From: Blumeriella jaapii
Taxonomy: Eukaryota > Ascomycota > Leotiomycetes > Helotiales > Drepanopezizaceae
Direction: 5' to 3'
DNA length: 64,000 nucleotides
NCBI GenBank assembly: GCA_009599575.1
Contig: VWND01000011.1
Coordinates: 1-64,000, forward strand
Each line of letters begins with the position of its first letter. Position 1 is the first letter of the stretch. Under the pieces are notes generated by a model. That model was not told the DNA's origin, did no database searches, and was given only the letters and a program-made list of their open reading frames with translations. The position numbers and the translations under genes are program-made. This document shows positions 1-11,003 of the stretch, one piece after another.

Positions 1-689
1 ATCGAATCGAAGCTTTTTTAAAAAAACGTTAAAATGTTATTATTTTTTTTACGATCGTTATATAAGTAAGTAGTTCCGTTTTTAATAAAAAAAGTGGTAA
101 TTATGTTTTGTCGTATAGCTTTTTATAAAATAACATTTCCGAAAAAAAAAAAAATTATAATTTTAAAAAAATTTCCGAGTTTTTAAATCGTCGGCGAAAA
201 AAACGTCGGTGAAAATTATTAATTGGTTTTTTCCGCTTTTTTCGATTGTAAACGATTTTTTAAAAACCTCGTTTTTATAAAAAAATCGAAGCGTTTAATT
301 AGCTGTTTCGAAATATTAAAAACTTAAATTGGTCAAAAAGTAAAAAAGCTGAAAAATTGCGAAGGCCACGTCGGATCGAAGTATAATAGCCGTATACAAA
401 ATTAAACCGATTTTTTTTTTAATACTTTTTGATTTGCGAAAGCGTAGCTACGCCTAAGTTTTTAACAAATTCGTAAATTAAAAAAAACGTATTTGAAAAG
501 CGCTTTTTGATATATATTAAACTTCGTAGCGATTTTTTCGATATACGAATCGTAAAGCAAAAAGATTTTCTTTTTTTTTATTTGTTTCGTAAAATACGAA
601 TTTCGAAAAAAAATAATTCAGATTTTTTATATTTATAAACTCGTAGATTTTTTTCAAACCGAAAATAATTTCGTCGGCTTTTAACGAAT

Positions 690-1120
690 AAAAAACGTGG
701 TATAAAACTTAAATATCGTCGACGTAAAACGCTACGTATACGCTTCGTATTTTATTAGCGAATATACAAAGCTTTTCGCCTATTGATTCGAGCTTCAGCT
801 TTTTCAAAGTGTTGGCGAATTCGTTGTATTATAAAACTAAAATTTTTTTTAACTTATATAAAGCTCGGTTTAATAATATTATTATACCTGATTGTTTTAA
901 ATTTATTAAACAAATAGCACGTAATTAGCTTATTTTTAAAGTTTCGTTTTATATTAACGAAAGTATTAATTATATCGAATTGCTTAATTTCCAGGTCGAA
1001 ATAAACCGCCAGCGTTATAACCGTTCGGAAAAAACGGGCTGCGAATATAGCTGCGTATATAAAAAAAGATAAAACTTCGTTTTGGAAAATTTTTTTTTTA
1101 CGATTAGTTTCGATTTGCAC
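690..1120 (-). pseudogene. copia reverse transcriptase domain, degraded
   Basis: The minus-strand reading at 1120-854 contains RTVITLAVYFDLEIKQFD followed by INTFVN, which matches the copia pattern (R-LLALAAYFDLEIHQMDV, then AFLNG). Further on, 726-715 encodes the YVDD catalytic motif in the context AFYVDDI. Both catalytic aspartates survive although stops surround them. The domain lies where RT should be, downstream of integrase on the minus strand. Confidence 0.8.
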
Positions 1121-3079
1121 CGTTGCAATTCGCTTAAGCTATTTTGTTTTATATATAAAAATTTATTTAAATAAAATAAACTTTATAATTTTATTTTTTT
1201 TTTAATAATTTTCCAGCATTTTTTTTTTTGATTTTCTAAGTTTTTAATTTCGGTTTTTTCTTTTTTTCTAAACTGTTTTTTTATTTAATAATTTTTCAAT
1301 TCGTTTTAGTTTTTTAAAGCTTTCGGTAAATTATTTCGATATTGTTTTTGGTCGGAAAATTAAATGTTTTTTACCGATTTTTTTTTTATCGAAGCCGTTA
1401 TTATTGCGTGGATAATTTAAAAATCTTTTTTATTTATTTAAATCGGCTCGTTTATTCAAAACGTATAAACGAATTCGTCGATTTGTTATTTAGTAAATAA
1501 AACTATTAATTAAAAAATTTCGCATACCGTGGCGTATATTTCCGATTTATCCGGCCAGTATAAAATAAAATTTATACGATTTCGTTTAGCAGTTTTTGAA
1601 ATCAGCTGTTTTTTATCGCTTATCGGAAACTTCGATTTGTTTTTTTTATTTTTTTTAAATAATACTTTTTTTTTAATAATCAGCTTTGAAAAAGCTTTTA
1701 AAAGCAAGCGTTCAGATGGTTATTTTATTTTAAATCGATCTGGCGTCTGATTTGCCGGGCGATAGTTTTTAATTATAATTTGAAAAGTTAAATTACGCGC
1801 TTTTTTATATAAAGCCATTTTTATATCCGCGCCGAAGAATTTCCTGGAGTTTTGTTTTGCTTTATTTTGTTTTGTAATAATAAGCTTTGCTAGTTTATTA
1901 TTTTTTTTTGGACTTTTATAATTTTTTAACGTTTTTATCGCGTCGGTCAAAATGTTTCGGATATATTTTGCATACTTCCGATTAATAATTAGTTTTAAAA
2001 ATTAAAATTGATCGGTAATAATTTTGTCGAAAAGACTTTTATAGGAAATTATTATTTCCGAACTTTAAACGTTTAAATCGATCGTAAAAAAAGGCTCGAT
2101 CGCTTCGATTTTTATTAGATTTTTTATTTCCGAGGATTTGGCTTTTTTTAAGATATTTAAATCTATTGGTATTAAAATATTTTTTTTTTTTACCGTAAGT
2201 TTTAAAAATCTATCAAAAAAGCCTGAAATCGGTTTTGGTTTTAATAGCGGCTTCGATGGAAAAAAACTTTTATTTTTTTTTGTAAAATCTGAAAGTTGTT
2301 CGTTTTGTAATAATGGCTTTTTTTTTGTATTATCTTTTTTCTAACATATCGAATTTTGCTGATTTGCGCCGCTATTAAAACCGCCCGCTAATATCTGATA
2401 CTTAGCGTTTTAAGCTTTTTCGTTTTCCGCGTTTTCGATAAATTTTACGGTTTTTTAAAGCTTTAGTTTAATTATAAAACTTGAATTTTCAGCCTTCGAA
2501 AAGTAAAATTTGGATTCGTTAAATATTACGTTTCGGCTCGTAATTATACGTATTAGCTAAAGCATTTAGATTTTGTAAATATTAAAACCGTTATATTTAA
2601 TTAAATATCCGATATATTTTTTCGGAAGGATTTTAAATTTTCTTTTGTATTTTATAGCCTTCCGATTTTTTATTATTAAATACGTACGAGCTTCGTACGT
2701 ATAAACTTTGCTTTAATTTGGTCTGAAATCGGCCGTACGCGCTTTTATAATAGCAGAATCGTAGTATCGGAAATATTTTTTAAATTAATTATATAAAATT
2801 TTATTTAAAAACTTAAATTGTTTTTTCGCAAGCGGCGATATATTATATAAATGCGCTGCTGCTTTTATCGTTTCGGACTAAAAAAAAGTTAAAAGTTCCG
2901 TTTTAATTTTTATTTTTATCGAACGCTTAATTACTTTTTTTTCTGCTCGTTCGATCGAGCCGTTTGGCTAGTACACGTAAAATAAAATTAATTTCAAATC
3001 GATACTTTCGCGCTTAACTTATTTTTAATATTTCGAAATAATATTTTTTTGCTTTAAAATTACCGACGATTCGTTATTT

Positions 3080-3530
3080 TATCGAATTTTGCAAATAGAA
3101 AAATTGTATTAGCGTTTTATTTATACGTCGAACGTTTGGAAACGGTTTAAAACGATTTTTATATTTTTCGTTTTGGTAGCGAAAGCTTAAATTTTTTTAT
3201 TATATTCGTTTTTTATTAAAAATATCTACGTCGAGCCGTTATAAGCTTTTTTACGACTTTTAAAATAATCGTAAAAATCTTAGCCGATGCGAAAAAAAAG
3301 CCTAGGAAATTTGTTTTTTAATATTGCTTTTAAAATTATTTGTTTTAAATACGTAATAGCATACTTTTCGCATTTTATTTTAATTAAGCCTTTGATTTTT
3401 ATTTTACGAATATTTTCGACCAGCTTTTCGAACGCGTTTTTATTTAAATGGCCCGAACGAAAATGCTATAAGCGCGTATCGTCGTTTCGATCGTACGTAA
3501 ATACGCTGCTTTTTTTAAACTTATAACGCG
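3080..3530 (-). pseudogene. copia gag-pre-integrase and integrase N-terminal region, degraded
   Basis: On the minus strand from about 3530 the reading gives L(stop)HFRSGHLNKNAFEKLVEN, the degraded form of the gag-pre-integrase motif LWHxRLGHL. It continues into IKCEKYAITYLKQ, the zinc-binding CxxC region (second Cys lost), and then DFYDYFKSRKKAYNGS, the first integrase catalytic stretch. RIP-type stops replace Trp or Gln codons. The plus-strand open frame at 3287-3526 is only the antisense shadow of this domain. Confidence 0.75.
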
Positions 3531-3636
3531 TACGACGTTTCGAAGTTGTATAAATTATCAAGCCGAACGAATTACGTTTCGGAAAATTTAAATTATTACG
3601 TGGAAAATGCGAACAAAAAAAACAATTGATTTTAAT

Positions 3637-3641
3637 ATATT
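3637..3641. repeat. target-site duplication, left copy (ATATT)
   Basis: The five bases before the left LTR of the gypsy element are ATATT. They are repeated exactly at 10999-11003, directly after the right LTR. A 5-bp duplication is the normal footprint of gypsy integrases. Confidence 0.85.
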
Positions 3642-4052
3642 TGTAAGGATTGAAAAACAGGGAAATACTAGTTCAGATAATAGAGCTCAGATAAGGTTGG
3701 GTTGATAGTCAGACTGATTTCTATCTTTTATATTTCTAGTAGAAGGCGTGTATAAGTACAAAAGGAGGGGTAAAGCTTTCGAAAAAAGTATTTTTTAAAA
3801 AACCAGGCGAATCTTATTTAATATGCTTTTCCAGCTTTTATTCCGACCTTTTTTTATTTTTTTTAATATAATTTTAATAACTGGTTTAGCAATTATTCCT
3901 ATAAAATGTTTTATTTAAATATTATTTCCAGCTTTTATAATATTATCCGGCTTTTACGGCTTATCCGCAGAAAATGTTATTAAAAGATTGGTAGGAAGCA
4001 AAAGGTTTTGGCGGATTATCTGATTTATATACGTAATATTAGCTTTTGATAT
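3642..4052 (-). repeat. Gypsy-1 LTR, left copy (3' LTR of the minus-strand element)
   Basis: It begins TGTAAGGATTG and aligns over its whole length with 10586-10998. Differences are mostly G-to-A and C-to-T, as in RIP. The terminal TG is intact at the left, while the right end reads ATA where the other copy has ACA. Confidence 0.85.
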
Positions 4053-5500
4053 TACTTTTTTTTTTAAGCTTTTGATTTTTAAAAGCGATTGATTTTTTTA
4101 TGCGTATGCTTTCGTATATAACGTGCGTTACGCTTTCGAAATAACGTGCGGTCTTTTCCGCTTTTGGTCGTGAATTATAGCTGTTTTTTTCGCTTTCGGT
4201 CGTAAATTGTAGCTGTTTTGCTGTTTTGTTTTTTTTGTTTTCGGTAGCGTTTCGTATTTTCGTTAAAAAAGCTTTTTTTTTTTTAAAATGGCCGTTATTT
4301 TTCTGCTTAACTTTTTTTTTTTTTTTTTTATTTTTTATTTTTTCGTTAGCTTTTTTTTTTTTTTTAATTAATTGCTTTTCGCCGCGTTCGCCGCGAATTT
4401 TTAAAATGCTTTTGATTTTTATTTGTTTTCGGTGCGCCCGTTTGATTTTACGCGAAAGCATTATAAAAGACTTTTTGCTTTTTTGCGTTTTCGAGCTTTT
4501 CAGCGTAAAATGCAACCGTTGCAAAGCTTCGTATATTTAATACTTTTTTATAAATTTTTTAGATTTTTATTCGAATTTGCTTTTAATTAACTATAGGTTT
4601 CTGTCGTACGCGCTATTAAAACGCAAATCTTTTTCGCGGGTTTAACGATTTTATAAATCGTTTCGATATTGCTATCGCCGCTGCCGTTTTTTTTCTTTTT
4701 GCTGCCGAAACCAAAGTTTTTGCTAAGACTTTTATCGATTTTATTATTTACGACGCTTATATAAATCGTTTAAAAAAAAGTAACGCTTCGGCTTTTATAA
4801 TAATCGGAAATCGTACGAATCGCGCCGCGGCTCGGGCTGCCGTTGCCGCTGCTGCTGCTGCGCCCGTTTTTGCCGGTTTGGCGGCTGCTGTTATTTTAAA
4901 AGCTTTGGCTGCGCCGGCCCTTTTATTTAACGACGCTAATATAAAACGTATTTTCCGACGTTTCGAAAACGTCGCTCGGATCTATTTTAATTAATTAAAT
5001 TAAATTTTGGATTTCTACGAAAATATCGTAATTGCAATTCAGAATTCGATTACGGCTATCGTAAAAGCTTTAATTAAAATAAATCGAATATTTTACGAAT
5101 TCGTTTAATATTAATTTTTTTTAATTTGCCGCTGTTTTTAAATTTAAAAAAAATAGCGATAACGATAAAAAAAGAAATAACGATAAAAATAAATTGGTTT
5201 AGCGGCGGTTTTAAAATTTTCTAAATGTTTTTTTTTTTTTTTTTTGCTTTTACGACGCGCATTCGTTATTGCTCCGTTATTATTATTTATCGTATTTTTT
5301 AAGTATTTTTTTATAATTTCTTTTGCGTTCGTAAAATAATTTTCTAGTTTTTAAAAGTTTTCGCTTGATAAATAGCTTTTTTATCGCATTAAATAATATC
5401 GGCTTTTTTTTGTATTTTTATAAATTTGTATTAATTTAATCTCGTATTTTTCGGGTTTTTGGAATTTTATTATATTATTTTTCGGCTCGATGTCGTTCCG
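4053..5500 (-). other. Gypsy-1 segment downstream of integrase, no recognisable domain
   Basis: This AT-rich segment lies between the integrase and the 3' LTR. Nothing in it is recognised. It contains a conspicuous GC-rich islet at about 4819-4920 with GCT/GCC-type triplets, probably an old alanine- or glycine-rich coding stretch that offered few CpA sites to RIP. Confidence 0.5.
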
Positions 5501-6079
5501 ATTTTGCTAAAATTTTAATAGAAAAACGTGGAAAGTATTATAAATACGATATTAAAAAAAAAGCTCGAATTAATAAGCTTAGCCGTGCTTATATATAATT
5601 CGCTTAATTTTGAAAAGTTTTAAATATTTATTTAAAAGCTTTCGAAAAAGTCGCAGCTGTCGGAGGTTTTTGATCGATAATAACATTTTATCGTTTATTT
5701 AAAATTTAGTTTTTTTGTATTTAGCGTCGTAAAACTTTTTGTAATTCGCGTTGGCTTTTTTTAGCTTTTTATTAAGTATTTTTTTTTTTTTTGTAATATT
5801 TTAATTTGTTTTTCCGCTGACGATACTTTTTTTTTACGACGTCGCTTTCGACGTTGCTGCCAAATTCTGGATAAAAACCGTATAATATACGAAAAGGAAT
5901 AGAATTCGTAAAAGCGTGTATCGAATTATTATACGTAAACTCGGCTAAAGCAAGCTTCGTAGTTTAATCGTTTTGTCGATAATCGCAGTACGTACGAAAA
6001 TAAAATTTTAAAATTTGATTTTAACGTTTCGTTTGGCCATCGGTCTAAAAATAAAAAGCGGTGTTTAATCGACGTCGTA

Positions 6080-6610
6080 TTTGTAAATAAAATATTATTA
6101 AAAACCAGAATTTATTAATGAAAACTGATTTTTTGTTTGTAATAATTTTTTTAAAATAATTAAAATTTTTATAAACGTGCTATATAAATATTTCAGCTAA
6201 ATTTGAAATTAAAATCGTTTTTGTATCGGTATATATTTCGACAATTTTATATATCGGTTTATTATAACGAATATCGAATCGTAAATACGATTTCGTTTTT
6301 TGCTAGAAAATAAATCCGTAATGAAATTTATAGTTATTTTTTTTTAAAGTTTCGTAAAAATCGAAAAGAAAGTTAATTCGCTATAAAGTCGGTGTTTTTT
6401 AAATTTGCTTTTTTGGTATTTTTTATACGTATTAACGTAACGCTTTATATCGCTTCGTAAATCAGGCCAGAAATACTTTTTTTTAATTAATTTTAGCGTT
6501 CGCCGAAAGCTTTAATAGCCGGCGGTCGGATCGTCGTAATTAATTTTTAATATTTCGCTTTTAATAGCGTTTTTATTCGGAATATACGCACGTTTTTTGT
6601 AATATAATAA
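6080..6610 (-). pseudogene. Gypsy-1 integrase, zinc and catalytic region, degraded
   Basis: The minus-strand reading contains NYDDPTAGY, then RRTLKLIKKKYFWPDLRSDI and KRYVNTYKKYQKSKFKKHR. This is the gypsy integrase N-terminal pattern (HDxPxAGHxG, then RRTLELIRRxYYWPxMRxDV, then CxxCQRSK) with the second cysteine pair degraded. It is followed by ITINFITDLFSSKKRNRIY, the first catalytic region (MDFITxLPPS), where the first Asp codon now reads Asn. Order and spacing fit integrase. Confidence 0.8.
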
Positions 6611-7549
6611 TTTATTTTGGCTTATACGCTAATATTTTTCGGATCCGGCTCGATTGTTTTGCGAAGCCGATTCGTACGTTTTTTATAATACAAAAAAATC
6701 AGATTTTTGCAATTTAAAAATAATTTTGTAAATCGGTTTTGCTAGCTCGTTATTAGCCGTTTCGGATTATAATAATATAACGGCTACGCTTCGTAGTATA
6801 TATTATTTGTAATTAATAATATTAGTAAAAAACAGTTCGGCGAAAAAGCTTTTTATTTGGCTTTTTCCCGCTTGCTTTTTATTTTTTGATTCCGTTAATA
6901 AAAGTTTCGAATATTTATCGGCGCGAAATAGTTTATGCCCCGATTTTAAGCGTATTTTTATTACGAAAAACATTTTAAAATTTTTTAAATAAGCTAGTTT
7001 TAGCTTACGATGCAGCGTAGGCAGTTATTCGTTATTTTTTTTTAAATTTTTTTTTAAATTTGGCCGGCGGAAAAAACTATCCGCCGAATTAAAAATTTCT
7101 GTTTTATATTCGATTGCAAAATCGTATTTAGCTAGCTCGTCGGCTTATTTCGTTTAACGTTCGTTTAAACGTTTTTTCGTAAAAAAGTATTTCAGATTAT
7201 AATAATTTGTACGTATAATAATAACGTTAAAAGCGCTACGTAAATATTAGCTTTATTATTTAAAAGCGTAAATTATAATTATTAGCTTAGCGTCGTAAAC
7301 TTCGTATTTTTGTTTTATAAAAAAAAGCTTTTTCGAATAATATGCAATAGAATGCTAACGTGCTTTCGTATTTTTTCCGAACAATTAAAATAATATTCCG
7401 CTTATAGCGAATTTCGAAGCGTTTGTTTCGACTTGGATTTTTAATCGAAAGTCGAAATGGCGTAAAATCGATGCTTAGCAAAACTTTTTTTTTAAAAGTA
7501 AAAAAACGAGCTTCGCTTCGAATAAAAAACGAAAAAGGCCCGACATTTT

Positions 7550-8350
7550 TTTTCGTTGCATTTTTTTTAAAAGATTTGTAATAGGTCGGTAAAGCTTAGC
7601 GTAGTTTTTAATAAAACGTTTATAAAAATTAGTAAAACCCAAAAATATTTAAATATTTCGCCACGTAATAAAAAAAGGCTATTTCCGAATATTATTTATT
7701 TTTTCTGGATCCATTTTAATTTTCGTAGAAATAACAACGAAGCTTAGGAATTCAATCGTATTCGTATCGAAAGCATATTTTTTCAAATTTCCGTAAAATT
7801 TGTTAATACGGAATTTTTCGAAAATTTTTTTTACCGCGTTTATATAATCGTCGAGGTTTTCGGAAAATATTAAAATATCGTCGAAGTAAATTATATATAT
7901 AATATTTATTAAACCGACTAAAGCTTAATTAATATACGCTTGGAAAGTTGCTAATGCGTTCGAAAAGCCGAAGAATAATACGCAGTATTCGAAATATTCG
8001 TAACGAATGCGAAACGTAGTTTTTTATTTATTTTTTTTTTTTATTCGAAAGCGGTAGTACGCCCAAATAAAATTTAATTTAATAAATATTTTAGTTTTTT
8101 TCAAACGGTCTAAAGTTTCGTTTATAAAAAATAAAAAAGTTCGATTTTTAATCGTAATTGCGTTTAGATTTTTATAATCGACGTATAATCGTAAACTTCC
8201 GTTTTTTTTTCGGTATAAATATTACCGGTGCGCCGGCAAAGCTAATAGACTTTTTTATCCAGCTTTTTTTTAAGCTCGAATCGAGATATTCGCGTAATTC
8301 GATGAGTTTAGATTCCGACAAAAAATAGATTAGTTTCTAAGAAAGGTTTT
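7550..8350 (-). pseudogene. Gypsy-1 reverse transcriptase, degraded
   Basis: The minus-strand reading at about 7903-7865 gives IIYIIYFDDILIFS, the catalytic YxDD box of gypsy reverse transcriptase. The Asp-Asp pair (codons at 7877-7882) is intact in this copy. Neighbouring sequence is broken by stops. RNase H should follow at lower coordinates. Confidence 0.8.
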
Positions 8351-8799
8351 TTTTTTTCGCGAGGTTTATTCGATATTTTATAAAATAGTAAAAAGCTAGG
8401 ATAACCGCGGCGGTATCGTCGAATACGTTGGCGTAGTCGTCGTATTTGGAAAATAATTAATACTGTTTTTTAATAGCTTTTTTTAAAACGATATAAAACG
8501 CTTGCTTTTTTTTGGATTTTTTTTTAAAACGTTTAATTATAACGAAATTAAATTATAAGCGTTCGATTAAATATCGCTACGATTTAGCTCGAAAGCTTAT
8601 AGCGGAGTCGATATTTCGCAACCAAAAAAACTTTAAGATAAATAAAACCTTTAAAATATTTATATCGCAAACTACGAAATCGCTTTGTATTTTTTTAATT
8701 GTTTTATAATTATTAATAGCGCGAATAAATTGCGTATACGTGCCGTAGATAATTACTTTTTTTTTTTTAATCGTAAATAAATTAATACGTTTTTAAATT

Positions 8800-9080
8800 A
8801 GTTTTTATTTATATTTAATTAATAACTTTTGAATTACGTAATTTTTCTTCGCGCCGTAATCGATAAAAGCTCGTTTTGTACGAATTTCGCTTTTGGCTTT
8901 TTTAATTTCGACTGAAATTATTATTTTTTGCTTTTTTTTTTCGCTCGATTTTATTGGCAGCGACGAAATTAAAATCGAACGAAAGCTTTTTCCGAATTTT
9001 TAGATTTATTAGCTTCGAAACAATTTAAGATTATATGTTTTTTTTTATTGCATTTATAATATTCGACTTTTGAATAATTG
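8800..9080 (-). pseudogene. Gypsy-1 zinc knuckle and aspartic protease, degraded
   Basis: At about 9070-9020 the minus strand reads YYKCNKKKHIILNC, a CCHC zinc knuckle (CxxCxxxxHxxxxC) whose first cysteine has become tyrosine. Shortly downstream, at about 8890-8815, it reads RAFIDYGAKKNYVIQKLL, the protease active-site pattern (ALIDSGAxxNFI) with the catalytic Asp present. Gag-protease adjacency is as expected for gypsy. Confidence 0.7.
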
Positions 9081-9099
9081 GCTATGCGATGCTTTTTCT

Positions 9100-10585
9100 T
9101 TTAGCAGCGATTGTATTTCGAAAAATAAAAAAAGTCGTTAGAAATTTTAGAATTTTAAAAGATTTTATTAAAATTATCGTTTTTTCGCTTTCGTTTTTTT
9201 TTTTATAACGTATTTTCGAATCGAAAACGATATGTATTTGTTTTAGCTTTTAAGTTTTGATCGTAAATATAAGTTTTTTTTTTTTTTTTTTTTTTTGCGT
9301 TCGTTTCGTCGTTTATTATTTTTCGTTTCGTCGCTGATAATTTTATTAGCATTTTCGATACGACGAGCGATTAATATTAATTTTTCGTACGAATTTATAA
9401 TTGCAGTATTATTTCGTTTAATAATTTTTTTTCGAAAAATAAATCGGAGTTTTGCGAAAAGCATTTTTTTTTAATCGTATCGTTTATTATTTGCAATTAT
9501 TATTCGAAATTATTTAAATAAATAACGAAATCGTTAATTAATTTATGTTTTTTTTGCTTCGCTTTATCGTATAAATTCGAAGCCGCGATTTTTCGATTTT
9601 CCGTATTTATTAAAAAGTTTAATATTTATTTTTTGAAATCGTTTTATATAATTCGAATATTCGTAAAACGTCGTTCGTATCCGGTTTATTTTTTTTTATT
9701 TTATCGTCGAAGATTAAAATACAAGCGTTAATTTTCTTTTGATTAATACAAAATATTATTTTTTTATTTTGGCGGAAACTTCGTTTTGCACGCCGGATAA
9801 AAAATTAAATTTTTTTAGTATTTTTCTTTCGATATATTAAAAAGTTTTTTATTTTGATGCTTTTCGGCTCGAATTCGCTGTGTTTTTTACAAAAAGTATA
9901 ATATACTTAAAAAAAATGCTAATTCGTTTTTAATAAATATTATTATCGTAATGCTCCGAGAATATTTTATAATAATCGCCAGCTTAGATTATTTTCTGTT
10001 TTTTTTTAACTGGGACGATATTAAAAAATATAAAAACTTTTTTTTCGATATTTTCGAAAGCGTTAAGTTTTCGTTGAAATTGTTTAATTTTTTTTCGGAA
10101 TTCGTTTCGGCGTCTTTTGGTTTTTTCGAGTTTTTTAATTATTTTGTAAACTTTTTTTTCAATTTTTTTCTGTTTTATTTTAATTTGTATTTTTTTTACT
10201 TTTTTACGTTTATCGTTTTTTTTTTATTCGGCGCGGATTCGTTCGTTAGCCAAATAAATCAAGATTTCGGTAAAAGGTTTTTTCGAATCGCTTTAAGCGT
10301 GGCTTTTTTTAGTAATTTTTTCGATAAAAAAAATTAAAAAGTCGTCGCGCTCTAATAATAAAATATTTTCGACTTTTAATAAAGCTGGTAACGTTAGAGG
10401 AAACGATGATACGGAATCTTTTTAAGCAGCCGAAAATGCTAGATCTTTTTGAATAGCTGGAAATGTTTGTTTTTTGCGAATGCGAAAAGCTATAATATCG
10501 ATAATAACGATATAAATATAGTAGTATAATAAAAGATTGTTTTAGTAATATCGAACTGCCGTTCCGATGAATAAAAAAATTAAAA
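9100..10585 (-). other. Gypsy-1 gag region and 5' leader, degraded
   Basis: This is the part of the element between the zinc knuckle and the 5' LTR. It is very T-rich on the plus strand. The plus-strand frame at 9951-10337 (mostly Phe/Leu/Ser) and the lysine-rich minus frame at 9243-9464 are composition effects of RIP over old gag sequence, not genes. Confidence 0.5.
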
Positions 10586-10998
10586 TATAAAAATTAAAAA
10601 GTAGAGAAATATTAGTTTAAATAATAGAATTTAAATAAGGTTGGGTTGATAATCAGACTGATTTTTACTTTTTATATTTTTAATAAAAGGCGTGTATAAA
10701 TATAAAAGGAGGGGTGGAGCCTTCGAAAAAAGTATTTTTCAGAAAACCAGGCGAATTTCATTTAGTATGCTTTTCCAGCCCTTATCCCGACCTTTTCTTA
10801 TCTTTTTTAATATAATTTTAATAATTGGTTTTTTAGCAATTATTTTTATAAAGTGTTTTACCTAAATATTATTTTCAGCCTTTATAATATTATCCGGCCC
10901 CTACGGCCTATCCGCAGAGAATGCTATTAGAGGGTTGGTAGGAGGCAGAGGGTTTTGGCGGATCACCTGACTTATATACGTGATGTTGGCTCCTGACA
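10586..10998 (-). repeat. Gypsy-1 LTR, right copy (5' LTR)
   Basis: It is the 413-bp partner of 3642-4052 and ends GGCTCCTGACA. Its first dinucleotide reads TA where the other LTR has TG, a RIP-type change. The target duplication ATATT follows at 10999-11003. Confidence 0.85.
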
Positions 10999-11003
10999 AT
11001 ATT

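Larger units (their letters stand above)
1..3641 (-). mobile_element. Ty1/copia retrotransposon, left (3') part, RIP-degraded
   Basis: This is the 3' part of a copia-type polyprotein gene read on the minus strand. Two domains can be read through the decay: reverse transcriptase at about 700-1120 and gag-pre-integrase plus integrase start at about 3080-3530. Many codons are now stops, mostly explicable as C-to-T changes at CpA on either strand, so no product is possible. The window starts inside the element, so its 3' LTR is not visible. The reading continues to the right of a gypsy insertion at 3642, where the gag part lies. Assignment to copia rests on domain order and motif wording, not on a search. 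Confidence 0.8.
3642..10998 (-). mobile_element. complete gypsy (Ty3-like) LTR retrotransposon, RIP-degraded (Gypsy-1)
   Basis: The 7,357-bp element has two LTRs of 411 and 413 bp and a perfect ATATT target duplication. Minus-strand order is gag with zinc knuckle (about 9.0-10.4 kb), protease (about 8.85 kb), reverse transcriptase (about 7.55-8.35 kb), RNase H (about 7.05-7.5 kb) and integrase (about 5.5-6.6 kb), which is the gypsy order. RIP-type stops interrupt all domains, so it is not autonomous. It lies inside a copia element and is therefore the younger of the two. The lysine-rich minus open frame at 4039-4524 starts in the region downstream of integrase and ends inside the 3' LTR; I do not call it a gene. 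Confidence 0.9.

Noticed and set aside
4039..4524. 161-codon lysine-rich minus frame (and its plus-strand Phe/Leu shadow)
   Set aside because: Runs from the segment downstream of the Gypsy-1 integrase into its 3' LTR; lysine and phenylalanine runs are what RIP-made A/T tracts encode.
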